From Clostridiales bacterium (GTDB lineage Bacteria; Bacillota; Clostridia; Christensenellales; Aristaeellaceae), in contig SFJH01000009.1 in assembly GCA_004555155.1 (NCBI GenBank), forward strand, positions 1-50,929: a DNA stretch of 50,929 bases, read 5' to 3'. The position numbers and the translations under genes are program-made. Of the stretch, positions 1 through 7,084 are shown in pieces; the first letter of the stretch is position 1; every line of letters begins with the position of its first letter. Below the pieces are notes generated by a model. The model ran no database searches, had not been told where the DNA came from, and saw only the letters and a list, made by a program, of their open reading frames with translations.

Positions 1-847
1 GATCCGGCGTGCCGGAGACGTCGATCTCGCCGCCCGGACGGGAGAGCATCTCCACGATCGCCCGGTCGCCCTGAATGGAGCGGGGATTCAGCCCGAGACA
101 GTCGATTTCACTGCCGAGGCGGTTTGCGGCCTGCCAGAAGGCTGCGCCGGACCAGTCGCCCTCGGCGCTGACGGAGCGCGGACTGTGATAGCGCTGTCCG
201 CCGGGAATGCGCCAACCGGCAGCAGTGCTCTCGATGTGAATGCCGAAGGGGAGGAGCGTCTCCAGGGTGATGTCGATATAGGCGGCGGATTCCAGCGCGG
301 TGGTCAGCACGATCTCGCTGTCCGCCGCGCACAGCGGCAGCGCCAGCAGCAATCCGGTGATGTACTGGGAGCTGACGTTGCCCGCGATGGGATACGCTCC
401 GCCGGTCAGCCGTCCGGACAGGCGCATGGGCAGCAGATCGCTGTCCGCGTGCGCGCCGTGGGCGTTCAAAGCATCGGTCAGGATGCGGTTCGGGCGCTCC
501 GGCAGTCGACCCGCGCCGGTGAACACGCAGCTCGCGCCCAGCGCCGCAGCGACGGGAATCATGAATCGCAGCGTGGAGCCGCTTTCGCCGCAGAAGAGCG
601 TGCGCTCCTCCGGAGTAACGGTTCCGATGGGATGGACGAGGAATCCCGCGTCCGTGCGCTCGATCCCCGCGCCCAGCGCCGTCAGACAGCTGACGGTGGC
701 GATGATATCGTTGTTCAGCGCGTTCATGCGCACCTCAGTGGGTGCGTCGGACAGCGCGGCGGCGATCAGCAGTCGGTGGGCATAGGATTTGGAGGAGGGA
801 ATCTCGACGGCGCCCTTCAGGCGGCCGGGTTGAATGACAGCGTTCAT
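1..847 (-). CDS. aroA: 3-phosphoshikimate 1-carboxyvinyltransferase (EPSP synthase), C-terminus beyond window
   Basis: This enzyme transfers enolpyruvate from PEP to shikimate-3-phosphate, the sixth step of the shikimate pathway. The frame is open from an ATG at 847 to the window edge, giving about 282 residues of a protein usually near 430, so the C-terminal third lies outside. The N-terminus has the substrate-binding stretch SSKSYAHR (Lys20, Ser21, Arg25), matching the family SKS.SHR motif. Further on are GESGSTLRF and SSQYITGLLLALP, both typical of AroA. The ATG overlaps the aroB stop by four bases (ATGA), indicating translational coupling as the fourth gene of the aroF operon. No frameshift is seen in the visible part. 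Confidence 0.95.
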   Translation of the reverse strand, partial: MNAVIQPGRLKGAVEIPSSKSYAHRLLIAAALSDAPTEVRMNALNNDIIATVSCLTALGAGIERTDAGFLVHPIGTVTPEERTLFCGESGSTLRFMIPVAAALGASCVFTGAGRLPERPNRILTDALNAHGAHADSDLLPMRLSGRLTGGAYPIAGNVSSQYITGLLLALPLCAADSEIVLTTALESAAYIDITLETLLPFGIHIESTAAGWRIPGGQRYHSPRSVSAEGDWSGAAFWQAANRLGSEIDCLGLNPRSIQGDRAIVEMLSRPGGEIDVSGTPD

Positions 848-1902
848 GCCAGTGCCTCCGCCATCGCGATGCCCCGGCGGAAGGCGTCCTCCAGCCCGGC
901 AACGTCGATTTTTTCCAGCCTGCATTTGCCGATGGTTTCGGGCAGAACCAGCGTGATGCGGTCGCCCTTGCGCTTCTTGTCGGACAGGGCGGCGCGAGCC
1001 AGCTCCTCAGCGGAATAGGGCGATTTCACGGGAAGACCGCAGCTTCGGCAGGCGGCGATGATCTTCCGGCAAATCTCCGTCTGATCCGCCGCACCGGCGG
1101 CGATGACCATGCCGATGGCGACACCCTGACCGTGCGAGAGCGCAAAATCCGAGCATTTCTCGATGGCATGTCCGAAGGTGTGACCCAGGTTCAGCTGCTG
1201 GCGCAGCCCCGTTTCGAATTCATCGGCGTTGACGACGTCGCGCTTGATGGCCACGTTCCGCGCCACGAGTTCGTCCAGACGTTCCGTCCAGTCGGGACGG
1301 CAGAGCGCGTCAAACAGCTCCGGATCCGCCAGCACGCCGTGCTTGATCATCTCCGCCGCGCCGTCGGACAGCAGCGCTTGCGGGAGTTGTCGGAGAACGT
1401 CCGTGTCGGTGACGACCAGCGAGGGCTGATGGAACGCCCCGGCCAGATTTTTCCCGGCCTTCAGATCCACCGCCGTCTTGCCGCCTACGGAAGCGTCCAC
1501 CGCCGCCAGCAGCGTGGTGGGAACCTGTACAAAGCGGATGCCGCGCACGTAAACCGCTGCCGCAAAGCCCGCCATGTCGCCGGTCACGCCGCCGCCCAGG
1601 GCGACAATCACATCCGTGCGGGTCATGTGGTTCTCCGCAAGAAACTCGAGAATCTCGCCCAGCGTGTCCAGGCGCTTGTTCTGTTCGCCGGCGGGGAAGG
1701 TGCAGCGCAGCGGGGCGTAGCCCGCCGTGCGGAGACTGGATTCGACTTCGTCACCGTAGAGCGCGTCCACGGTGGAATCGGAGATGATGGCGGCGCGGCA
1801 GGGCGGGATCGCCTCGCGCATGAATTCGCCCACCCGGGACAGCAGCCCCGGGCCGATCAGCACGTCATAGGCGCGGGAGTTGTTGATGTGTACGGTGTGC
1901 AT
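844..1902 (-). CDS. aroB: 3-dehydroquinate synthase
   Basis: AroB converts DAHP to 3-dehydroquinate with NAD+ and a divalent metal, the second shikimate step. The protein has 352 residues, normal for the family. It shows the NAD-binding GGGVTGDMAGFAA (103-115), the PTTLLAAVDASVGGKTAVD block (128-146), and the metal ligands Glu184 (GAAEMIKHG), His241 (LGHTFGHAIE) and His257 (SHGQGVAIGM). It sits 16 bases downstream of tyrA and overlaps aroA by four bases. The order aroF-tyrA-aroB-aroA places the first common step and the Tyr branch enzyme under one promoter. Confidence 0.97.
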   Translation of the reverse strand: MHTVHINNSRAYDVLIGPGLLSRVGEFMREAIPPCRAAIISDSTVDALYGDEVESSLRTAGYAPLRCTFPAGEQNKRLDTLGEILEFLAENHMTRTDVIVALGGGVTGDMAGFAAAVYVRGIRFVQVPTTLLAAVDASVGGKTAVDLKAGKNLAGAFHQPSLVVTDTDVLRQLPQALLSDGAAEMIKHGVLADPELFDALCRPDWTERLDELVARNVAIKRDVVNADEFETGLRQQLNLGHTFGHAIEKCSDFALSHGQGVAIGMVIAAGAADQTEICRKIIAACRSCGLPVKSPYSAEELARAALSDKKRKGDRITLVLPETIGKCRLEKIDVAGLEDAFRRGIAMAEALA

Positions 1903-1918
1903 GGCTTGTCCTCCTTGG

Positions 1919-2749
1919 TCAGTCGAGGGCTTCCTTCATCAGACGGCCTTCCTTCAGCAGCTCGTGCAGCGTGACTGCGTCCTCCTCGGCCAGCGCCTTG
2001 CGGTACTGGGAGAGCCGGAGGATCAGGTCGTCGATGGACGGAACCAGCAGATCGGCGTTGTCCAGAAACAGCTCCGTCCACATGTCCTCGTTCAGTCGGG
2101 CCACGCGGGTCATGTCCAGAAAGCTTCCGGCGGAGAAGCCCTTGTGATGGGCGGAGAGGGGATTTTTCACATACGCGCCGGAGACGATATGAGCCAGCTG
2201 AGACGTATAGGAGATCATGCTGTCGTGCTCGTCGGGCGTGGTGATGCGGACGGATTTGAATCCGACCTCCAGGAAGAAGGCCTTGACGGCCTCCAGCATT
2301 TCCACAGCGATGTCCGGCATGGGGGTCAGAATCATGGACGCCCGCTCGAACAGGTCGCCGATGGCGTAGCCGAAGCCGGAGAACTCGCGCCCGGCCATGG
2401 GATGACCGCCGATGTAGGTCCAGGGATGCTGCGCGGCGATTTTGGAGACCGGCCCGTAGACCGATCGCTTGACGCCGGCGCAGTCGATGACGATCGTGTT
2501 CGGGGCGAACCGGTCGGCGTGGGATTCAATGTACTTTACGCAGCGCTCCGGATACAGCGCGACCAGCACGATATCGCACTGGGGGAGCATTGCCTCGGAG
2601 AGCTCCTCGTCGATGGCGTCGCACATGAGCGCCTTGGAGACCACGTCGGGATCGATATCGAAGCCCCAGACGGTATGGGGGGAGTGCAGCTTGATGCTCT
2701 TGGCCAGAGATCCGCCGATCAGGCCCAGACCGATAATGCCGATTTTCAT
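1919..2749 (-). CDS. tyrA: prephenate dehydrogenase
   Basis: TyrA oxidatively decarboxylates prephenate to 4-hydroxyphenylpyruvate, committing chorismate-derived carbon to tyrosine. The 276-residue protein starts with a Rossmann dinucleotide motif, GLGLIGGSLA (7-16), and contains GGHPMAGREFSGF, the family signature around the catalytic region. There is no fused chorismate mutase and no C-terminal ACT domain, so allosteric control by tyrosine is not obvious. Its ATG overlaps the aroF stop by four bases (ATGA). A tyrosine-branch gene in the operon agrees with the Tyr/Phe codons of the upstream leader peptide. Confidence 0.93.
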   Translation of the reverse strand: MKIGIIGLGLIGGSLAKSIKLHSPHTVWGFDIDPDVVSKALMCDAIDEELSEAMLPQCDIVLVALYPERCVKYIESHADRFAPNTIVIDCAGVKRSVYGPVSKIAAQHPWTYIGGHPMAGREFSGFGYAIGDLFERASMILTPMPDIAVEMLEAVKAFFLEVGFKSVRITTPDEHDSMISYTSQLAHIVSGAYVKNPLSAHHKGFSAGSFLDMTRVARLNEDMWTELFLDNADLLVPSIDDLILRLSQYRKALAEEDAVTLHELLKEGRLMKEALD

Positions 2750-3765
2750 GCCCAGGTCATCTCCTTTGCGCCATAGGGCATGATGGCATGGATGGCTTTG
2801 GTCAGATGGTCGAACTGCTCGGGGGTGAGGGACTGCTTGCCGTCGCAGAGCGCGTGCACGGGATCGTTGTGCACCTCGATGATCAGGCCGTCCGCGCCTG
2901 CGGCGACAGCAGCCAGCGCCATCGGGTAGACCAGATCGTTCTCGCCGGTGCCGTGGCTGGGGTCGACCACCACGGGCAGATGCGTCAGCTTGTGCAGCAC
3001 CGGAACGGCGGAGATGTCCATCGTGTTGCGGGTGGCGGTTTCGAAGGTGCGGATGCCGCGCTCGCAGAGGATGACGTTTTCATTGCCGCCGGCCATGATG
3101 TATTCGGCGCTCATCAGCAGCTCCTGAATGGTGTTGGCCAGGCCGCGCTTGAGCAGGATGGGCTTGCGGGTCTGCCCCAGCTCCTTGAGCAGCTCGAAGT
3201 TCTGCATGTTGCGCGCGCCGACCTGGATGACGTCCACGTCCTCGAAAAGGGGCAGGTGGTTAATGTCCATGATTTCGGTGATGATGGGCAGGCCGGAGTG
3301 CTTCTTGGCCTCCAGCAGCAGCTTGATGCCTTCCTCATGCAGGCCCTGGAAGGCGTAGGGAGAGGTGCGGGGCTTGAACGCGCCGCCGCGCAGCATGTTC
3401 GCGCCCGAGGCCTTCACGGATTCGGCCACGGAGAGAATCTGATCGTGGTTTTCCACGGAGCAGGGTCCGGCGATCATCATGAAGTTCCCGCCGCCGATCT
3501 TTGCGCCGCCCACGTCGATCACCGTATCCGCATTGTGGAATTTGCGGTTTGCATTTTTATACGGTTCCTGAATGCGGCGGACGGCTTCAACCACGTCCAG
3601 CGAGGAGATCAGGTCAATGTCCAGCTTCGAGGTATCGCCGATCAGGCCGATGATCGTGTGCTGTGTGCCGGTGGACATGTGCAGGTCAAACCCGCGGCCC
3701 TTGAGGAATTTTGTCAGATTCTCCACCTGTCTCGGGTTGGCGTTTTCCTTCAGAAGAATGATCAT
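2746..3765 (-). CDS. aroF: 3-deoxy-7-phosphoheptulonate (DAHP) synthase, ACT-like N-terminal domain type
   Basis: It condenses PEP and erythrose-4-phosphate to DAHP, the entry step of aromatic biosynthesis. The protein has 339 residues: an N-terminal ferredoxin/ACT-like regulatory domain (about 1-70) and a KDO8P/DAHP-type TIM barrel. This is the length and architecture of Thermotoga-type type I-beta enzymes. Visible motifs are GPCSVEN (100-106, metal-binding Cys102), GGAFKPRTSPYAFQG (from 127) and VDPSHGTGE near the end. I chose the ATG at 3765 because GGAGGG lies seven bases upstream; the frame continues upstream to a TTG at 3864 but that crosses the attenuator hairpin. The N-terminal domain suggests feedback inhibition by Tyr or Phe. 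First structural gene of the operon, preceded by the attenuator at 3786-3932. Confidence 0.95.
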   Translation of the reverse strand: MIILLKENANPRQVENLTKFLKGRGFDLHMSTGTQHTIIGLIGDTSKLDIDLISSLDVVEAVRRIQEPYKNANRKFHNADTVIDVGGAKIGGGNFMMIAGPCSVENHDQILSVAESVKASGANMLRGGAFKPRTSPYAFQGLHEEGIKLLLEAKKHSGLPIITEIMDINHLPLFEDVDVIQVGARNMQNFELLKELGQTRKPILLKRGLANTIQELLMSAEYIMAGGNENVILCERGIRTFETATRNTMDISAVPVLHKLTHLPVVVDPSHGTGENDLVYPMALAAVAAGADGLIIEVHNDPVHALCDGKQSLTPEQFDHLTKAIHAIMPYGAKEMTWA

Positions 3766-3785
3766 TTCGTTTCCCTCCATTGCAT

Positions 3786-3818
3786 GAATAAAGGCTCCGC
3801 AGTGTTCACTGCGGAGCC
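3786..3818 (-). terminator. attenuator terminator of the aromatic operon
   Basis: In the minus-strand transcript a 12-base perfect stem (plus-strand arms 3793-3804 and 3807-3818, GC-rich) is followed by UUUAUUC, 20 bases before the aroF start codon. Its 5' arm and loop (3802-3813) can instead pair with the end of the leader-peptide region (3857-3869): nine consecutive pairs including two G-U, then three more after one bulged base. That alternative would break the terminator. The U-tract is interrupted, so this is a moderate terminator. Confidence 0.85.
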
Positions 3819-3851
3819 GGGATTTCTGAATGGCACCTTTTTTCTGAATTC

Positions 3852-3932
3852 TCAGACGCAGCAAAACACTCTATCGGAAGATCCGATAAAGTAAAAGTAA
3901 AAGTATGCAGCTGCGAATCTGCGAGTCGTCAT
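3852..3932 (-). CDS. aromatic operon leader peptide (Tyr/Phe attenuation)
   Basis: A 26-codon reading frame lies between the operon promoter and the attenuator terminator. It has its own ribosome site, GGAGAG, six bases before the ATG. The peptide is MTTRRFAAAYFYFYFIGSSD followed by RVFCCV; codons 10-15 alternate TAC and TTT, giving three Tyr and three Phe in a row. Region 1 (plus 3910-3926, before the Tyr/Phe codons) can pair with region 2 (plus 3852-3862) through CGCAGC/GCUGCG plus two short flanking helices. Region 2 (3857-3869) can also pair with the terminator's 5' arm. A ribosome stalled on Tyr/Phe codons would cover region 1 and permit antitermination; one reaching the stop would cover region 2 and allow termination. 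All pairings were read by eye and not folded by software. Confidence 0.9.
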   Translation of the reverse strand: MTTRRFAAAYFYFYFIGSSDRVFCCV

Positions 3933-3964
3933 GGAAATCTCTCCGTCATTCAGAATATAAACCT

Positions 3965-3993
3965 ATTATAAACCTGTTTTATTTTGTTGTCAA
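3965..3993 (-). promoter_or_regulatory. aromatic operon promoter (perfect sigma-A consensus)
   Basis: On the minus strand TTGACA (plus 3988-3993) and TATAAT (plus 3965-3970) are separated by exactly 17 bases. Transcription would start near 3957, about 25 bases before the leader peptide ATG. An unimproved consensus promoter suggests constitutive initiation, with control left to attenuation. Confidence 0.93.
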
Positions 3994-4028
3994 GAGCGGA
4001 TTTCGGCGGTGAAATGAAAAACTCGCGC

Positions 4029-4057
4029 TTTACTTTCGGTAAAAACGTTGGTATAAT
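4029..4057 (+). promoter_or_regulatory. promoter of the PHP-domain gene
   Basis: TTTACT (4029-4034), 17 bases, then TATAAT (4052-4057). It lies back to back with the aromatic operon promoter without overlapping it. The gene's GGAGGG ribosome site and ATG at 4092 follow. Confidence 0.75.
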
Positions 4058-4091
4058 GAGGCGGAAAAGTAAAATTTGGGAGGGAAGAGAC

Positions 4092-5009
4092 ATGATTCGC
4101 CAACAGGCGTTCGAAAAAACCGGGAATCAGATGCTCAAGGGCGGCCTGCATTGCCACACAACGCGCTCCGACGGAAAGGGCGCGCCGGACGAGGTGATTC
4201 GGCTGCACGGGAAGAACGGCTATGACTTTCTTGCGGTGACCGATCATCGGCTGTATAATTATCAGAATTTTGCGCCGGAAACGGATATTGTGATCGTGCC
4301 CGGCATGGAAATGGATCGAAGACTGCCCGACCCGGGCGTGCACTGCTTCCATACGGTGTGCATCGGCTCGACCGAAGGCAATGGCTTCAAACAGGATCAG
4401 ACGTTCGACAGCGGCGTCGTGAACGGTCAGGAGGAATTCCAGCCGCTGCTGGACATGATTCACCAAAATGGCAACATGACCATCTACTGCCATCCGGAAT
4501 GGAGCAACACGCCTTCGCATGAATTCGACCGGCTGCGCGGCAATTTTGCCATGGAGATATGGAACTCCGGCTGCGCGATGGAGAACGAAGAGGACATGGA
4601 CGCGGCCTGCTGGGACGATCTGCTGCGCCAGGGCCAGAGAATCTACGGCGTGGCCACCGACGACGGACACAAGATGGATCAGCACTGCAACGGCTGGGTG
4701 CGTGTGAATGCCAGGCGCGAGCTGAACAGCATTCTTGCCGCGCTGCAGGCGGGCGCGTTCTATTCTTCCTGCGGCCCGGAGATCTATGACTTCTATGTGG
4801 AGGATGGCGTCGCGGTGGTGAAGTGCTCGCCGGCGGACCGGGTGCGCTTCCACTATGGCTTTGCGCCGACCTGCATCGTATGTTCGGACGGCGCGCCGCT
4901 GGAGTGCGCGGAATTCAAGGTGCCGGAATACTACACCTACATTCGCGCGGTGGTGGTCGACGCGCAGGGCAGAAAGGCTTGGACGAACCCGATCTTTTTG
5001 AAGGACTGA
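4092..5009 (+). CDS. PHP-domain metal-dependent phosphoesterase
   Basis: This 305-residue protein belongs to the polymerase-and-histidinol-phosphatase fold, trinuclear-metal hydrolases acting on phosphoesters. Metal-ligand motifs are in the expected order: HCH (20-22), TDH (50-52), GMEMD with Glu73, YCHPEW with His134, and ATDDGH with Asp190/Asp191 and His193. There is no polymerase or HisK-specific extension and no signal peptide, so it is a stand-alone cytosolic enzyme. The substrate cannot be told from sequence; relatives include nucleotide 3',5'-bisphosphate phosphatases and uncharacterised proteins. The ATG at 4092 follows GGGAGGGAAGAGAC and is preferred over in-frame upstream codons that overlap the promoter. 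It is transcribed alone and ends at a strong terminator. Confidence 0.88.
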   Translation: MIRQQAFEKTGNQMLKGGLHCHTTRSDGKGAPDEVIRLHGKNGYDFLAVTDHRLYNYQNFAPETDIVIVPGMEMDRRLPDPGVHCFHTVCIGSTEGNGFKQDQTFDSGVVNGQEEFQPLLDMIHQNGNMTIYCHPEWSNTPSHEFDRLRGNFAMEIWNSGCAMENEEDMDAACWDDLLRQGQRIYGVATDDGHKMDQHCNGWVRVNARRELNSILAALQAGAFYSSCGPEIYDFYVEDGVAVVKCSPADRVRFHYGFAPTCIVCSDGAPLECAEFKVPEYYTYIRAVVVDAQGRKAWTNPIFLKD

Positions 5010-5021
5010 ATCCCACGAAGA

Positions 5022-5065
5022 AACGGGGCGGATCGCTCGGGATGAGCGATCCGCCCCGTTTTTTT
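5022..5065 (+). terminator. intrinsic terminator after the PHP gene
   Basis: A 17-base perfect stem (arms 5022-5038 and 5044-5060) with a five-base loop runs into seven or more T residues. In the other direction only a short T run follows, so it may also weakly end the nucleoside ABC operon that stops at 5076. Confidence 0.93.
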
Positions 5066-5075
5066 ACAGGAGCGA

Positions 5076-6002
5076 TCAGTTTTTGATTGCCTTTGCGCGA
5101 CGCTTGGCGATGCCGTTGTAGATGGCCATCGCGGCGATGGTGGCAATGTAGGGGATGCACTCCAGCAGCTGCTGCTTGATGGCAGTGTTCTGAAGCACCT
5201 GCGCCAGCGCCTTGGTGAAGCCGAACAGCGCGCTGGAGAGCAGTGCGCCGAGGGGATGGGCGTTGGCCAGGTTGTTGGCCGCCAGGGCGACGTAGCCGCG
5301 GGCGGAGGAGATGTTCTGAATGAACAGCGTGACCGAGCCCAGCGACAGCAGGCAGCCCGCCAGGCCGATCATGCTGCCGGACAGCGTGGTGGCGATGATC
5401 TGATAGCGCTTGACGTTGATGCCCAGGCTGCTGGCGGCGCTTTCGTTGATGCCGATGGCGCGCAGACGGAAGCCGACCACAGTCTTGTACATGATGATGA
5501 ACAGCACGACGGCCAGCGCGAAGGCGGCGTAGTCGATGATCGTCAGCGTGGAGAACATCGTGCTCACCACCGGGATGTCCCGGATGACGGGCAGGTTGAT
5601 CTTGGGCAGTCCCTTGACGGAGGGATCGGAGATGGTGCCCTTTGTGCCGAAGATCATGGAAAGCAGAAACGTGGTGAAGCCCAGCGCGAAGGTGTTCAGC
5701 GCCATGCCCACGATCATCGGCTGACCCTTCAGCTGTACGATGAAGAACGACATGATGAACGTCATCAGCATGGCGATCAGCATCGCCACAGCCACGGAAA
5801 GCACGATATTGTGGGTGAAATACTGGGTCAGATAGGCGAAGAAGGCGCTGGTCAGCAGCGTGCCCTCCAGGGCGATGTTGAAGACCTTGACCTTGGAACA
5901 GACGCTCGCGCACAGCGTGACCAGCAGGATCGGCGTCATGCAGCGGATGGTGGAATTAAAGACCTGCGCCAGGTATTCGATGGAAATCGTCATGTCGGTC
6001 AA
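5076..6002 (-). CDS. nucleoside ABC transporter permease (BMP/NupQ type)
   Basis: A 308-residue, highly hydrophobic inner-membrane permease of the branched-chain/ribose superfamily (BPD_transp_2 fold). It carries the hallmark KVKVFNIALEGTLLTSAFF near residue 40 (family FNIGLEGQ-like) and GINESAASSLGI in the cytoplasmic loop that contacts the ATPase. Length and the final position in an SBP-ATPase-permease-permease set match NupQ/YufQ of purine nucleoside importers. It overlaps the preceding permease gene by four bases. Last gene of the operon; the hairpin at 5022-5060 lies just beyond the stop. Confidence 0.88.
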   Translation of the reverse strand: MTDMTISIEYLAQVFNSTIRCMTPILLVTLCASVCSKVKVFNIALEGTLLTSAFFAYLTQYFTHNIVLSVAVAMLIAMLMTFIMSFFIVQLKGQPMIVGMALNTFALGFTTFLLSMIFGTKGTISDPSVKGLPKINLPVIRDIPVVSTMFSTLTIIDYAAFALAVVLFIIMYKTVVGFRLRAIGINESAASSLGINVKRYQIIATTLSGSMIGLAGCLLSLGSVTLFIQNISSARGYVALAANNLANAHPLGALLSSALFGFTKALAQVLQNTAIKQQLLECIPYIATIAAMAIYNGIAKRRAKAIKN

Positions 6003-7084
6003 CCCTCCTTCGCCGTTTTGCGAACCCTGTGGTTCTTCTGCGCGATGCGCAGCAGACGCACGGACATCAGCAGCGTAATGATGCCTTCAATCATGTTGCA
6101 GACCTCGACCGGAATGATCGTGCTGCGCTGCATGGCGCTGCCGCCGGTGGACAGGCCGGCCAGCAGGATCGACGCGACCGCTGTGCCGATGGGGTTGAAG
6201 TTCGCCAGCAGCGCGGCGACCATGCCGCTCCAGGCGAAGCCGGTGGTGAAGATCATCTGGTCGATATAGCGGTACTTGGAGCCCAGCGCTTCGAACGCGC
6301 CGCCCAGACCGGCCATCGCGCCGCTGAGAATCAGCACGACGTACAGCATCCGGCGGGCGTTGATGCCGCCGTACAGCGCAAAGCGGGAGTTCAGGCCGTT
6401 CATGCGGGACTTGTAGCCGAAGGAGGTCTTCTTGAACAGGAAGTATACCAGAACCACCGCGATCAGCGCGTAGACGAAGCCCCAGTGCACCGATCCGGAG
6501 AAGATGGCGGGAATGCGCGCCTCCGCGGCGATCTTGCCCGTCTGCACGGCGTTGATGTCCAGCGATTCGGGATCCTTTACGACGAAGTTCGTCATATAGC
6601 TGGCGAAGTAGTTGGCGATGTAGTTGAGCATCAGCGTGGAGATGATGAACGTGACGTCGAACTTCTCATACAGCCAGCCGGTCAGCGCGGAGTACAGCGC
6701 GCCGACCACGACCGCTACCAGCATTGCCAACAGGATGCGCAGGATGCCCGGCAGGGGCAGATAGTAGGCGACCAGCGCTGCGCAGAACGCGCCGAGAATC
6801 ATCTGGCCCTCGCCGCCCATGGCCTCATAGCCGGAGCGCCAGGCGATGCACACGGCCAGTCCGCCCATGATGATGGGCGTGGCGCGCTTGAGGGTGTCGT
6901 TGATATAGAAGCTGTTGCCGAATGCGCCGCGGATCATCGCGCCATAGGCGGTAAACACGTTTTCGCCGCAGATGACGATGACCACCGCGCCGAGAAACAG
7001 GCTGATCACGACGGCGACCAGCGGCTGTGCAAAGGCGTCGGCGATGGCGCCGAGCGACTTTTTCCAGTTGCGATTCTCATTCAT
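5999..7084 (-). CDS. nucleoside ABC transporter permease (BMP/NupP type)
   Basis: A 361-residue membrane permease, the partner of the gene at 5076. It has a long N-terminal segment with a first transmembrane helix (about 18-38), a YEAMGGEGQMILGAF stretch equivalent to the family GxxxNIGxEGQ element, and GINARRMLY in the ATPase-contact loop. Gene size and order correspond to NupP/YufP. It overlaps the ATPase gene (7077-7084, eight bases) and the downstream permease by four bases, so stoichiometric coupled translation is likely. Substrate assignment rests on the BMP-type binding protein at the head of the operon and the divergent nucleoside-cleaving genes. Confidence 0.88.
   Translation of the reverse strand: MNENRNWKKSLGAIADAFAQPLVAVVISLFLGAVVIVICGENVFTAYGAMIRGAFGNSFYINDTLKRATPIIMGGLAVCIAWRSGYEAMGGEGQMILGAFCAALVAYYLPLPGILRILLAMLVAVVVGALYSALTGWLYEKFDVTFIISTLMLNYIANYFASYMTNFVVKDPESLDINAVQTGKIAAEARIPAIFSGSVHWGFVYALIAVVLVYFLFKKTSFGYKSRMNGLNSRFALYGGINARRMLYVVLILSGAMAGLGGAFEALGSKYRYIDQMIFTTGFAWSGMVAALLANFNPIGTAVASILLAGLSTGGSAMQRSTIIPVEVCNMIEGIITLLMSVRLLRIAQKNHRVRKTAKEG

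Noticed and set aside
3766..3864. Longer aroF start at an upstream TTG
   Set aside because: It would run through the attenuator hairpin and has no ribosome site, while the ATG at 3765 has GGAGGG at ideal distance and gives the family length.
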